Source: Anisakis pegreffii
Taxonomy: Eukaryota > Nematoda > Chromadorea > Rhabditida > Anisakidae
Direction of reading: 5' to 3'
DNA length: 64,000 nt
Assembly (NCBI GenBank): GCA_035041965.1
Contig: JAPYMA010001834.1
Coordinates: forward strand, 1 to 64,000
The notes below the pieces were generated by a model. That model was not told the DNA's origin. It did no database searches and was given only the letters and a program-made list of their open reading frames with translations. Shown one piece after another: positions 25,274 to 41,695 of this stretch; within the stretch, counting starts at the first letter, position 1; each line of letters starts with the position of its first letter. The translations under genes and the position numbers were made by a program.

Positions 25274-27079
25274 GTCGGGTCATAAACGCAACCGAAATGC
25301 ACTCCTTTCAGATAGTTGATATGTTAAATCCATCCTTTTCACCAATACGTCCCCAATATATACTGTTATCTTCCAGTTCCATTCACCCATCTACCCAGTT
25401 CAGTTCCATCATACGTCACTATTCGATTTCAAAACAAGAGTGAATATCAGTTGTTTTATTGGTATGGCATTGTTTTGTTTCTTGAATATCAGTCGGTGAG
25501 GTATGAATAGTATTATCTTTGTTCTTCATTGGTGCTGTTTATTCTGATTGACTGATTGAAATTATTATGGATAATATTTGTTGTTTATTGCTATTATTAA
25601 TTTTCTCTCTTCGTTCTTCATTATAATCAAACACCGCGAATGGAAGTACTGCTAGTATAATTATTTCATCTCATTCGATTTTAGTGTGACCATCATTATC
25701 GTATCTATAATTAGTAATGGATTCGACTGGCTCTACAGCCATCTCTATCATATTGATTTATCGTTCTGTCGTGATTTTCATGGGATATGATATGGTGTAA
25801 TATCTGTTCGTTCACGATTAATGATAGTAGCATCTGTCTTCCCAGAATATATTCAGTTATTTAAGTTTTTTGTTAAGGCTGTCCTATTCCTCGTTTCCTT
25901 TCTTTTATTACCTCTCTAAAGTTTGTTATTTATTTAATTAATCCAATCTATCCATTGTTATTTTAGGAAGCAGCGATGGATGCTGCATTATAAAAACTAT
26001 CATTTAATCAGTAGGCTACTCTCATCTGATTTTATCTAAAATATTGAACGGTCATTCATTCATATGGATTGTTATTTATATGATTGATTGCTTGAATCGT
26101 TTTTAACACTGCATCATTTTAATCGTAATATTCATTGTTTTCTATCATGCAAACCATACACGTTTAGTTTTATTTGTGCTATCCGTTGAAGTTATTGGGA
26201 ATGGTTGATGATTTGATTGTTAGGGTTTTATTTCTGAGTGATGTCGAGAGCTGATGAAGGGTATGTTTAGTTTGAGATGAATGCTGAGTTGGGAAGTCGA
26301 TAGAATCGGAATGCTGGATAATAGTTATTGTTATTTGTGTTGTTATTGCAATTGCGATCAGATCGACTCGATTTGGGAATGCAAGTCCATGAGGAGGAAA
26401 ATGATCGTGAGAAACTAAGAAAAAAATTGTAAAATCGCAAAACCTTTCTAAAAATGGTTGTAGTCTATTTTTCACGTCCAAAATCGAGTAGATTTTCGAC
26501 GTGTATTTGCTGTGTATTTCCGGTTTATTCTGCAGATGTAGTTCGATCTATGAGTAGGGCAGAGATATGTTCTGGTGTTGTTATTATCATTGAGGGCAAA
26601 GTGGGTTGTTAGAGTGTTATTGTGTTGAATGATAATATGAAAAATGAATAAATAAATTGTTTGTTTTGTTGATTCTGTTCAGTTTTGTTCTAGAATTGTA
26701 CCATTCAATAGCTAGCAGTAATATTATGCTTGTTCGTTTGTGAGTATACAGCGATCAATTGGTGGATCGTATGTTTGGATCGGTTAATGCACATTATTGT
26801 TTTTGTTGTTTTGATGTGTTGTTGTTCGATGGGTATTTTCAGTTGATTAATTGTTGATATCGGTATTGTTTGCTTAACGCTCTCTTACGATCCTTGTTGA
26901 CATCGCTTTGTGGAATGAGTAAGGGATCAGTTGAAAGATAATAAACGATTGTTGTTGAAGTTGGCTGCTTTCTTAATAAGATTACAGTTAGCCGCAAGCG
27001 ACCACTGGCTGACTGAATATTTGTTTATTCATTTTGTTTGCTGAGCTGATAGAAAACATAGTGATAAGAGAATTAAGGT
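25274..27079. other. PABP 3' region and intergenic
   Basis: T/A-rich, without coding signal. The first part is presumably the PABP 3' UTR. The first copy of the exact 53-bp repeat is at 26894-26946. Confidence 0.5.
26894..26946 (+). repeat. exact 53-bp direct repeat, copy 1
   Basis: Begins TTGTTGACATCGC and ends AAAGATAATAAAC. It is identical, base for base, to 27839-27891. This copy lies about 130 bp upstream of the start codon of the following gene. Confidence 0.9.
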
Positions 27080-28808
27080 ATGGGTAACGATTCGGTTACA
27101 GTACATGGTAATAATAAGGATGGGGCATCGCTGACGAAGTCAGAAATCAATTTTGCTAATGTTCAATTGGCAAAGTTACACGCTGGATTTTTACGGAATC
27201 TTTCGGATGCTTGTGCTAACAATCATATACCAATGCCGATGGCTGCGATGCATTCGAAGAAAGCTTTTGATTTACTCAAGGTGGTGGTATATCGCTTGTT
27301 ATTCACTCTTGTTTATTGGTGTCATTACTATTACCTGATAATGGTATTGTTCGCTATTGTTGTTATCATTATTTGGCCTCATCTCAACATCAGTCGCTCA
27401 GTGCGGTGAACGTGCAGCACTCTTGAATGCACATCCGAAGGCTTGGAAAGCGTTTGGGTCTGGAAGCTTAGCTGTCCTGTTTTTGTTGAAACAAATATGC
27501 GGCGAAGTACAATTAAGCGAACATCTTGAAATGAACTTGTGGTAGGGTGAACGCAAAGAAGCAATTATTATTATGATGATGAAGTAAGTTAAGGCTTCAA
27601 GTGTCAAGCAGCACATCGATAAGACAACGCCGCATTGTGAAAGATGTTCGCTGAATTTAACACTACCGAATTCGTTCAAAATAAATCTTTCGAAAACAAA
27701 ACCTCCGTCGAAACGACTAATGAAACGATTACGTAAATATTCCGACGACGACGACAACACCAAAAGGAAACAACTTGACTCTGCATTGAAACGGTATATC
27801 TATCTATTGTGTTATATCGAAGCAGCAGCTTTCCGTTGTTGTTGACATCGCTTTGTGGAATGAGTAAGGGATCAGTTGAAAGATAATAAACATGACTGCT
27901 GCTTGCACAATTCTTAAGGATATGTGACTACGGGTGCCAACGCGATGGATATATTTTGTAGTTGCACTTAATGATGGCTTAGTATTACACGACCGACTCA
28001 GCTTTTGGCTTAGGATTAGACTGATGCTTGTGCATAAGCTTGGCCTAGGCTTGCAGTTGTAGAATCAGGATCGCAATTGTCTTAGGCTTTCTCTCAGGTT
28101 TAGGCAGGTGCAAAATGTCTGAAAATCTCTCAAACTAGAGTAATTGTCCCTGATCTGTTTGAAAAGGTGCGTTCTTTTCCGCTGACATTCTCAATTGATA
28201 GATCAATTCAAAGTGATCTGAATACGAAACATTCGAGAGGTGTGATCATGAGTTGATTTCATAGTCAATGAAATGTAATAATTGAAGGCTAGAACGGAGT
28301 AAGTATACGAAACTAACGATCGAATGTAACGGTTGTGGTTTAAAGATGAAAAGTGCTCGAATGTTGATAAATAGCAATCAAAATGATAGTTTATTATCTG
28401 TGAAATGCACTGAACACTCCTTGGACACGACATCAAATACCTTATCGCATCACAATCTTCCTTTGATATCAACCCCAAAAATCATGCCTTCGTTTGCAGA
28501 GAGCCGGTGAGTTCATCTATTTGACAAGTCAGTTTCTCTTTGAATTGTTCAGTTGTTTCTTTAGATCACATTTTATCTTTGTGGCCATTTGATCAGATCA
28601 CTTATTTTCTAGGAGAACGAGAAGCCCTGCCAGTCGTAGGCATATTACCTCGAAGGGCTCATCGCTATCAACATGCGTATCCTCGTCAGTGCGTCGCAGG
28701 AAGGCAGTATCAAAGTTACAATCCGCACTGATCAATGAAGACAAAACCATTGATTCAACACCAAAATCGAATTCTCTACATTCTTTTTTGAATTCTTTTC
28801 GGAACTAA
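27080..28808 (+). CDS. C18orf21-like protein (RNase MRP subunit family)
   Basis: Five exons join in frame: 27080-27280, 27402-27541, 27602-27793, 28354-28506 and 28613-28808, giving about 293 aa. An acceptor-like AATTAAG ends 2 nt before the ATG. The family call rests on order and motifs: a helical N-terminal part (QLAKLHAGFLRNLSDAC), a first zinc-ribbon knuckle HCERC followed by a basic stretch (KPPSKRLMKRLRKY), a second knuckle that appears as CTEH instead of CxxC, then an S/T-rich region (RSPASRRH, SLSTCVSS) and a C-terminal SKLQSALINE ... LHSFLNSFRN. This resembles what I recall of human C18orf21, reported as the RNase MRP protein RMP24. The extra roughly 80 N-terminal residues and the Cys-to-His change are unusual. 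If correct, it would act in the nucleolus on rRNA precursor processing. An unrelated zinc-ribbon protein remains possible. Confidence 0.65.
27839..27891 (+). repeat. exact 53-bp direct repeat, copy 2, intronic
   Basis: Identical to 26894-26946. It lies in the 560-bp third intron (27794-28353) of the C18orf21-like gene, on the same strand as copy 1. Confidence 0.9.
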
Positions 28809-31201
28809 TCAATTTTGATCAAATTGTTTTCAGAATGAATGATGATGTATTGTTTTTGAATGAATTTCGTTGTTTTTATTCTATACTGTTGTTATTATGT
28901 TTCATACTGAAATATGACATTGCATTATTGTTATCACCATAATTATCATCATTATTATTATCGGATTTCTGAAAAATAGTTTGCTCACGGATCGCTCACG
29001 ACGCGGGTAGGAATTTCACAGCTGCTCGTGTTCACTACTCGCAAATTTGCTCACAAATACTGACTTACTGCTTAAGGTTTGCAAAATCCCGACGTTCTTT
29101 CAATCCCGGGGTCAATTTTCGATCCCGGGGATTATGCCGGGATCGAACAACTTCTGAAACACCAATGCGTGACATGTTTAAATACATTTTTTGAACCAAC
29201 AATACCTTCATAATTAATCAGAATAGAGTTGGTTCAACAAATTATTGAACAAATACAACAAAATAAATTATTCAAATTCACATTAATATTTCATATAATG
29301 ATACTAATGATCGTGTTGCAAGCAATACTGCATTTTCTATTCTAACGATAAGGCATCTTGTCATCTCGGGTCTAAGCCAATAAGAGATCACTTGCATGTG
29401 AATACGAAGTTCTTGATATTCAAACACTTATTTGCATTGCTTCAAGTCCATTTTTTCTTAGTGTTAGCATCAGCTGAGTTCTGGCATTTCGGAAATTTCG
29501 ACTTTTTTATGAAAGATATACATTGCATAAATTAAATCATTTGAGTTCTGAAAAAAAAACGGAAAGGTCAGAGTTATCTAAAAAGCGAAAGAAAACATAC
29601 GCACTGGATTTCTATCGAACCATCGAGCACTTACATACTTAATAATTTTGATCAGAAATCATGGAGATGTACTTGATATTCAAGATTAAGATCCTTTTGA
29701 ATGGAACACTTTTGCTCATTTCAACAATGAATCCTCACTACGGGTGATATCAGTGAGAATTTGTGTACATTTCGATCGAACGAAAATGATCCCAAATAGC
29801 GAAGTGATGAGACTTGCAGTCTTTAGAACATGCAGTTAAATTAACAGATGGTATATTGAAGCCGAATAAATCGCGTGGAAGGAAACAACTCAAAATTTCA
29901 TTGAATACTATCAAAATTCATACAAATTGGTCTGCTCTATCAAACTCCGAAATCCCGGGGTTTTTCAAAATTTAAATCCCAAGATCAGAACTGAAATCCC
30001 GGGATCTAGAAATCCCGTGCAAACCCTATTACCTCCTAATTGTAAGAGGAAAGTGTATCTGCCATTGCTGAATCGCCCACGTAAAGTATTCCTAAATCTC
30101 ACAACTCTAATTATGATACTGGAGTTCTATGTTTGTTAGCTTACTTGCCCGCCTTATCTCGCTATTTTTACAATGAATTTATAAGAATGTAAATCCGAGA
30201 GAAGATATTTTTTGGGTGTCGGGAACGAAATCAGGCTTGACGACCCCTGACGCAACTCTAAATGAGTGGACCAAAGAGGCAATAGTGAATAAGACCGATC
30301 GTGATAATGATTGTTGAATATTTGAGGCGATCATTTACAGTACGGTTATAATTTTCTATTGTTGACCAAACGAACTGTTCTTACTGCTATAGTTCTGTGT
30401 GGAAAATAAATGAGCAGTGAACATTTCTTTGCTGTTACATTGTAAAAGAGCTTGAGGGAAGCATCCAGGTGGGTTGCATTGCTTTGTTGATTACCATAGT
30501 TATTGTTTCGATGAAGCGTTATAAATTCTAAAAGTTAACCAAATATCTATTCGCCATAATTTTCTCGAGACGTCTTCTCTTTCATTTTGTTTTGATAATT
30601 TAGTGTTGTCAAAATTTGCCATAATTCCGAAGATTCAACGTGCCGTTATCTTTTCGGTTCACAAACAATTCGGCGGCTATCAGCGTTAACATTTTGGCTA
30701 ATGTCGTTTATCGTTGACGAAATGTGATGATCAGTGACAAAAAGCAGAATGGTTGGTAAAATGCGAAGGTGTTAATTAAGGGACGTTTAGCAATGATGAA
30801 ACATGATATGATACGATCTCATGCATGACTTCACAAAATAGATTTAGGCCATTCGGTGATGTGAGAATTAGAAGTGCATCTTTCAATTAATTAGTGACTA
30901 CCATGAAATGAGGGTTCATCTTGTTGAATTTGCTCTTAATTGTAATTAAATTAATTAGTGCATTGATACGGTGCAATATAAATATTATGATTACTCAATA
31001 GAATATCATCATCTCATCTCATTGTCAGTATTTGATCGAATGGTGGATATATATTGCGACATTATCACCATTTTATCCCTCTGACCTACGTTTATCATTA
31101 AATTAAGTTTGATCAGAACTACTTTTTGGAAGATCGTGATTTTTTATTTTACATTACATCGCTGTATTGTTATCAGTTGAAGAGAAGAAGGTAATAATTC
31201 G
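28809..31201. other. intergenic with one hAT-like inverted-repeat element
   Basis: I see no coding exon. The main structure is the inverted-repeat element at 29073-30028. Confidence 0.5.
29073..30028. mobile_element. non-autonomous hAT-like element
   Basis: Ends TAAGGTTTGCA (left) and, read inward from the right, TAGGGTTTGCA. Both are followed by ATCCC/CCCGGG-rich subterminal repeats. The flanking 8-mers TTACTGCT and TTACCTCC resemble a decayed 8-bp target duplication. About 956 bp, with no transposase frame. Confidence 0.6.
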
Positions 31202-32743
31202 ATGATAGTTATAGGATTTGGAATGGAGACTTCAAATAGTACTAATAAAATGGAAAACAATCAGAAGAACTCATTCAGAAATTACCGAACTACTGCTCGT
31301 TACGCTCATTATTATATGTGCGCTGTATTCTTGATTATCATGCTTTATTCACAGCAACTGATTTGTGAGGCAAACGTATATGCTTAATTATGTTTTTCTA
31401 TTCATTTCTTATTTTTACTGTTTGAATATAAAGTACTTGCTTATGCCCAACATTCGTTGTAGTCTAGTAGGGAAGATGTTTCATGCATATCAGACAGTAT
31501 CAGTTAGTTTTGATAGATGTCCACGATTCATATTAGCGTTTCACTTGATTACTTCATTCAGCCTCGAAAACGAAAAAATAGAGTTGAAGTGACGACTGAC
31601 AAAATCATTGTGCCTTCAGAATTCAGAGGGATTATTGAGATGGAAATGTGATAATATCTCTCTTATAGAATGCGAATGGTGCAACTGCGGAGGATTATCG
31701 GAGAAGAGCGTATAGGAATGCACGTTTATCAGCAACAAAATCAAAAGCAGCATTCAAAACGAAGCGATATAAATGTATCGAAATTATCGATCAGGACAAG
31801 GATATTACTCACGAACATAAGACTGATGCTAGCAATAATAGTAATAACAGTAATGACTGGTCAGAAGAGTTCGATGTCAACGTAAGTTTTTAGAATGTAT
31901 TCAATGACGACTTATTGAAGTGTGCCTAAAATAACTGTTATAAGGAAACTTCAAGTACAAATTGTTGTTGTCAATGATCAGTGATGATCACACGATTACA
32001 GCCGTTCACTAAAATGAATTTCAACTTCAGAAGAACAAAATTCGGAACAGATATGATCAAATCGATCAACTATCAACATCACCGTCATCGCAGCAAAAAA
32101 TCAAAGTGAATATCAATAAAATCAATGATCATAATAGCAATAATAATAACAATATCAATCCTAATATAAGCATCAAAAATAAGTCCTTATCACGACATCG
32201 TCGGCCATCAACGTCGAAATACAATCAGCCTTTGAGAAAATATAGAATTTATACCAGTCGCACACTAGAACCAAAAAACAATGATGAACATATCCAGAAA
32301 AACAATAACGATATCAATAATGATAGATATAATAATACTTATAATACCTACGATAAAAAGACCAACAACAACAACCTGCCATTGATTTTATCACCACAAC
32401 ATTGTGCGAAGGTAAAAATCATGATATTGTTAACAGTTTCATTGATATCGTTTTGGAAAACATGCTTATTTATAATAGCAATCATAATATAATAACAATA
32501 ATGATAATGATAACAATGCTAATAATAAACAAATAATATTATTAATAGTGATAACAATAAAATCAATAAAATTAACAGCAATAATAATAGTAATCACAAT
32601 TACAGGTTAAACTTTACGCGGGAATATATCGAGTCGGGAAAATAACGGACTGGGTAAAGCAGAATTGTAATCTTGCGAAGTTATTCTTGCCGAAAGCTAC
32701 TTGTGAAGAGATTAATACTCTTGTTGCTTCGTGTCATCTTTAA
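31202..32743 (+). CDS. predicted secreted protein of unknown function, Asn-rich middle
   Basis: I do not recognise this family. Four exons join in phase 0: 31202-31375, 31669-31881, 32031-32411 and 32606-32743, giving about 301 aa. Near the N-terminus a hydrophobic stretch starting at an internal Met (MCAVFLIIMLYSQQLICEAN) looks like a signal peptide, so translation may begin at that Met (codon 39) rather than at 31202. The middle is low complexity, with Asn runs encoded by AAT/AAC repeats, and is basic. The last exon is quite different: a compact, well-composed segment (VKLYAGIYRVGKITDWVKQN, then CNLAKLFLPKATCEE and VASCHL). With HCAK from exon 3 it makes four cysteines, suggesting a small disulfide-bonded C-terminal domain. 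A precursor whose C-terminal domain is released is one possibility; that is inference. Confidence 0.65.
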
Positions 32744-32849
32744 TAATTGTGCTTAATAAATATTGCGAGTCGTCAGCATTGAACTGATGGTGCTGAAGAG
32801 CGAGTATTTGATAGATATTAACGTGATGATATCCGTGACCGCTCAATTT

Positions 32850-32915
32850 GCCTAAAGACATTTTGCCTAACGAACATTTGGCTAAAGACTCATTGCCTAA
32901 CGGACAGTTTGCATA
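32850..32915. repeat. degenerate short tandem repeat
   Basis: The words TTGCCTAAAGACATTT, TTGCCTAACGAACATTT, TTGGCTAAAGACTCAT and TTGCCTAACGGACAG follow each other at about 16-17 bp spacing. Confidence 0.7.
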
Positions 32916-33739
32916 AGAGTCGAGATTTCATCTAGATCATCCTTTTGATATCAAATGTATGCAGCCGACACGTCATATTCAGACGATCTGCACCATTAGA
33001 TCACCTTATCACTGCAGGAATTCTTCATTCATTTTCCAGAACGTCACTTCTGCTTTAGAACAAGACGTGGCTCCCAGATCCTCCACTTCCCGAAAAGAAT
33101 TCGTATTGTCGGGCGATTCTGCTTACATTCAGTGAAATAGTGATTTTCTGACGGTATCTCACTCGGTAGACAACGTGTCATTTATCACACTAAGGTGATC
33201 AAATGCGCAGAGTTCTCGCTATCATAGAATGTCTCAAGTAGATTAACACATCATCAGAAATTCAGCTAAATCTCTTTAACAGGCAATATCCATCGACAAT
33301 GTACATGATTTTCTGAATGCTGAGAATCTGCTAAATACAATGCTGACAAGAAATTATGGTGTTGCTGATGAATATACCGTATCGCTGTTAATCAATCCGT
33401 ATCAACTTTAGCAGCATCGGAGTCAACATCTTCAAAGTATCGCTGTTCTCAGGCTTGATGGTGAGTAGCATGATCGTTTCTTCACAGCATCACATCCCCC
33501 TAATTCCCTAATTTTAGAAAAATCTATATCTTATTGGGAGATTTTGCTTAGCTTCAGAGAAACAGCTGCTTTTTTGAAGGTCTCTCAGTTGCTCGGCAAC
33601 GCTCATTTCAGTACACTGTATGGCCACTGATCAATCTCTACATCACTTTAGCCGTATCCAGCTTTTCATTTTCAAACCTCCTGCCGTTGTCAGTTTTGAT
33701 CATTAAAATGCTCGTTGCTGTACAGTAGTGATCGTATCT

Positions 33740-33965
33740 GAGCGAAATTTAATGACCCACTTGACTTTTCGCTATTTCAACGCTCGGAATTTCGACGTAG
33801 TATTGAAATGGTTCGGTTGGAATCCTACCGAACTGATATTTTGACTTTCCGACAGCCAGAATTCCGGTTGACCTTAAAAACTGTCCGATCGGCGTATGAA
33901 TATCGGAATTTCGACCAAAATTGTTGATTTTTTCGACTCACCGTCGGTCTGATGCCGTCACTAAT
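33740..33965. repeat. dispersed repeat with palindromic GTCGG words, copy 1
   Basis: Contains CGAAATTT, GGAATTTCGAC, ATCGGAATTTCGACC and CACCGTCGGTCTGATGCC. The same word set is found at about 51865-51990, and more diverged at about 56450-56560. Confidence 0.5.
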
Positions 33966-35050
33966 GAATGATCAACCAAAAAAGCAATAAAACCTACTCG
34001 AATCTTATTCTCAATCCAACCAGCAAACTTTCGTACGATGGTGACTATGCATTTGCTGCACATTCCCTAAAGTTTCGAAGCGGATAAGATTGAGTTTTTG
34101 GGTGAACGACTGTTACTAAGTGACCATATGCGTTAGTACACTTACGATTAGATGAAATAAATCTATTTGGCTAATTTAATACCTCCAACTGAAATTCCAT
34201 TAGATCTTCCGTCCCATCAATGCTCTAGTCTCAATGCTTTCTATTCGATATGAATTCTTTCTGCTCGATATTCACTCCAAACTTTATTTGAGGTATGAAC
34301 AGTTTCAGAAGAGCAATGAATATTAAAACAAGCGAAAGTCAATGATTTCAAAAAGTGGTATTAGGTGATAGAACAGATATAATTAAAAACGAAATCTGAA
34401 AAGCGGCAAATTATCGGGACGATGATAAGCTTCAGACATCATTCGGAAAATACGAGTCGACTTCAAATCAAATTAGAGTCAATGTTAGAAGGCATAAGAT
34501 GATATTATGTATTCATTCATAATCAAATCGATCAAGGACATAACTTCAAATTAAGGTTCAACTGAATTGAAGATTGATGAAATCATAAAAATGAGATATT
34601 ATGATAGAATGAAAATGATGAATTATAAAAATGATATCAAAATACGAACAACACAACATAAATCATATTAGTCGTTCCCTTCTAGCGAAGTACATCAAAT
34701 AAGCAATGACAATTCACTTAAGAATAGTCCACAGTTTCGTAAAAAACAGATGTATTCATTAGGGAACCGAGGAAATCATCAAGAAACTCTCTTAGAGTCA
34801 CAATTAAAAAAGTTGCACCACCTCAAGATCTTATCCTCCAATACAAGCATGCAACGGATAGGAGGAAGACTCACTACAATACTCACTACATCCAAATGAG
34901 ACAATTCACATGACCAAAAACAATTTTTATAATCAAATTATGAAATGTTCGAAACCAACAACTGCTTGCATGAATGGAAAATCAAACTATAGATGGAATG
35001 TAACGGGAAAAAAGTGAGACCCAAGCAAAGAGAACAGTGAAAATTCAGCG

Positions 35051-39035
<3,985 letters not shown>

Positions 39036-39045
39036 TTCCGTATGC

Positions 39046-39056
39046 ACTCCTGAATT
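39046..39056 (-). promoter_or_regulatory. candidate trans-splice acceptor of the MCM7 gene
   Basis: On the minus strand ATAATTCAG ends at 39050, leaving a 14-nt leader before the MADEILD start codon at 39035. No upstream coding exon is seen. Confidence 0.45.
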
Positions 39057-39116
39057 ATGGCATTACAATCACGCACAAAAATTCACCCACAGCTTCAATC
39101 AAAATATGAAAAGTTC

Positions 39117-39162
<46 letters not shown>
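39117..39162. repeat. (AAT)n microsatellite
   Basis: About fifteen uninterrupted TAA/AAT units about 70 bp upstream of the MCM7 start region. Confidence 0.95.
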
Positions 39163-39163
<1 letters not shown>

Positions 39164-40659
39164 GATAAGTATTCGTTCGCATCCACATAAACATGCACAC
39201 GATAACTGCATATTGAAGCACCCGAAAGCGACTGAACAAACTCGAAATAAACCCCAAACCCCAGCATGAACATAACGCTTCAGAAATTCCATCCAAATCA
39301 AGAAAAACCCTCTAAAAAACCAAAACATCCGCAAAAAATCGCGCATTCTCACTTGTTCAGCATGTTTTACCGCTTGTCTTTCAAAACTGTTATATTGCCG
39401 CCATGTCATTCAAATGACATCACACACCCATCATAAAACAGCTCAAAACTAAGTGCATCCCGAATTAAATGAAATTGGATTATCGTGAGAAGGTGTTGTT
39501 CGTGGTGGTGTGTTGCTGGAATGGGAAACACTAGGAGAGGAAAAAAGTCGAGTACGAGACCCAGGAAACGACCAACCCGAAAAAAGTCGTAGACATGGAA
39601 ACGGGGACAGAAAATTCCTGGAAATAATTCAATCCCGTCTCCATCCCCGTCATCGATGCCCAAATTTTCACTGAAAATGTGACGTTTGAAGTGGGGAGTC
39701 AAGAAGACCGTGAAAACAGGAAGCTGTGTTGGAAAAGCGTTGAATCAACAATCTTTAGGATCGAACAGAGATAAGTCACAATGCGGTGTTCACACTAACA
39801 ACCACACGAAAAAAAGTATGCATGGGGTTTGACGAGAAAAATAGATAACATTCTAGAGTGACAAAACGGTGGAGTTCCTCTTCACGTTGTATAAATCGTC
39901 TGTGTTATCAGCGAAAGTTCAGGTCAAGTTACAGTTCACATTAATAGCTCTGTCATATGTGCCATTTACTCTCCATGAAATTGAGATAAGCAAAAACATT
40001 TCGATGAAAGCTTTAAAATAAAAGTCGTCAAACTGTTGTCACGCATCGCTTCTATTTTTTCATATGAACATCCGCCTCGTCAACAGGGACCATACAAGCG
40101 TAATTGGTTCTCATCACAGCTACAAGAATTCTAGTAGTGCTCTGTATGTGGTCCAAGTATTGACGAAACTTTCTTAGAAGTTGAACACGAGCTGGGACAT
40201 AATTCTAACTCTGAGCAGGATGTTGAGCCAAGTTGAATTGAAAGCATTTCAGTGAGGACGTTACGGATGCCAATAAAAGCATTGTACACTTGGGATAGGG
40301 ATAAGTTGGGCAGAAATCTATCCGTAAAATTTATCATGTTCGCAATTATTTGCTTCGATGCTAAAGGTCATTCTTGCGCTACAAAACAAATGTATAATAG
40401 TGAAAAGTGGAATGCATGGAGAATAGATTCAAAGAATAGTGCATAATGAGCCTTAATCCACATATGAGGATAACTCTGACGATATCCCATCAAAGTGCTG
40501 CTTATTTTAATCTTCAAAGCGTTTGAACAGAACTTTGGGTACGTAAATAAAGCCGTTATAATATCCTGGATGACAATCTTGTATTATGAGACCAACAATG
40601 CAAAAAAAAAAATCATTCGGTCTGCTAATTTTTGAAGATTGGGAATTCTTCGCTGTGTT

Positions 40660-40990
40660 TTATTGGTGGTAGCTGGGCAAACCTGAGGACATAGTTAATT
40701 TGAAGATGGTGTTCCTAATGCTACTATAGTAATGTATGCTGAGCTACTTGAGATATGTTCAGAAAATCGGCTATATCTTCTCAAGTAAGCAAAATCGCTC
40801 AATGAGACATATAACATTTCTGAAAGTAGACAATCTGGGGAATCTATTGACGTGAAGAAATTGCCATATTATTGGGCAAACCTGAGGACATGGTTAGTTT
40901 GAAGATCGTGTTCCTAATGCCACTATAGTAACGTACAATAGCATTGATCAATAGTGATACATTGCATTGAAACGAGCGACGCCGAGCTAT
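40660..40990. repeat. dispersed repeat, two tandem units of about 210 bp
   Basis: TGGGCAAACCTGAGGACAT, then TTCCTAATGC, ACTATAGTAA and GAGCTA occur twice, starting near 40672 and 40882. CTTCTCAAGTAAGCAAAATCG links this locus to the repeats at 6.48-7.15 kb. Confidence 0.65.
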
Positions 40991-40997
40991 TTGAGAT

Positions 40998-41695
40998 TAG
41001 TGTTTGCACGAGATCTCGTTAATACCGGATACCGGTATTAGAAAAGCGATACCGATCTCGAGATTCGGGATGTCGGTATTTCCGGTATTCACATCACAAG
41101 TCATTTTACGTGAATTTGGTAGTATATCCATCACCGATTTACATTGTTACTTACACATCGAGCGGTTGTTTTGTTGATCGCGGTTAGCGATCGGCGGAAT
41201 GCTTATTTTGTAGACTTATGAATATTTATTGGATTGATATTTGGCTACGTTTAATTGTGCAAAGTATTCACGGCAACTAATTAAATACTCGGTTGTACTC
41301 ACTTGGCCTGCTCGCCTAGCCAGCGGGGTGGCTACAATCAAGGCTAAAACAGTGCGAACGGAAACGCGAGCATTGTGGCCAGCAACGTTACAAACGTTTG
41401 ATAGCCTGGCCAATCCAGGTAATCCAGGTAATCCATCACCACTGGAGTATGAATCGTACCCATTGTTGTTGTTGTTTTTTTGCTGAATTTCTTGAGCTTC
41501 GGTGAATGATTTGGTATATAAATTGTTTTGTGAATAATTTTGAACGTATTGTCTCAAAAAGAACGTGTTGAACAAGTCACCTTCCTGTATCTCAAAAGTT
41601 GCTTTTCAATACCGGTATCGTCAGTATTAAAAAACGATACAGTTATTAATATCGATCTCGCTATTGAGAAAATCGTCGATATTTTGCAAGCACTA
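40998..41695. mobile_element. inverted-repeat element with hAT-like ends
   Basis: The left end TAGTGTTTGCA and the right end (inward) TAGTGCTTGCA match at 10 of 11 bases. They are followed by GATACCGGTATT-type subterminal palindromes on both sides. The interior carries one copy of a repeat also found inverted at 46.89-47.17 kb. The flanking 8-mers do not match. There is no transposase frame. Confidence 0.6.

Larger units (their letters stand above)
32744..35050. other. intergenic, no gene recognised
   Basis: Contains a degenerate short tandem repeat built on TTTGCCTAA (about 32850-32915) and one copy of a dispersed GTCGGAATTTCGAC-type repeat (about 33740-33965). The remainder is AT-rich, with no convincing exons. 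Confidence 0.5.

Noticed and set aside
39095..39409. Overlapping frames with poly-Ile or poly-Tyr runs
   Set aside because: These are translations of the (AAT)n microsatellite upstream of MCM7.
40084..40235. Possible LINE reverse-transcriptase C-terminal remnant (CSVCGPSIDETF ... EHELGH)
   Set aside because: Two stop codons immediately precede the cysteine pair in that frame and no further retroelement motifs are nearby.
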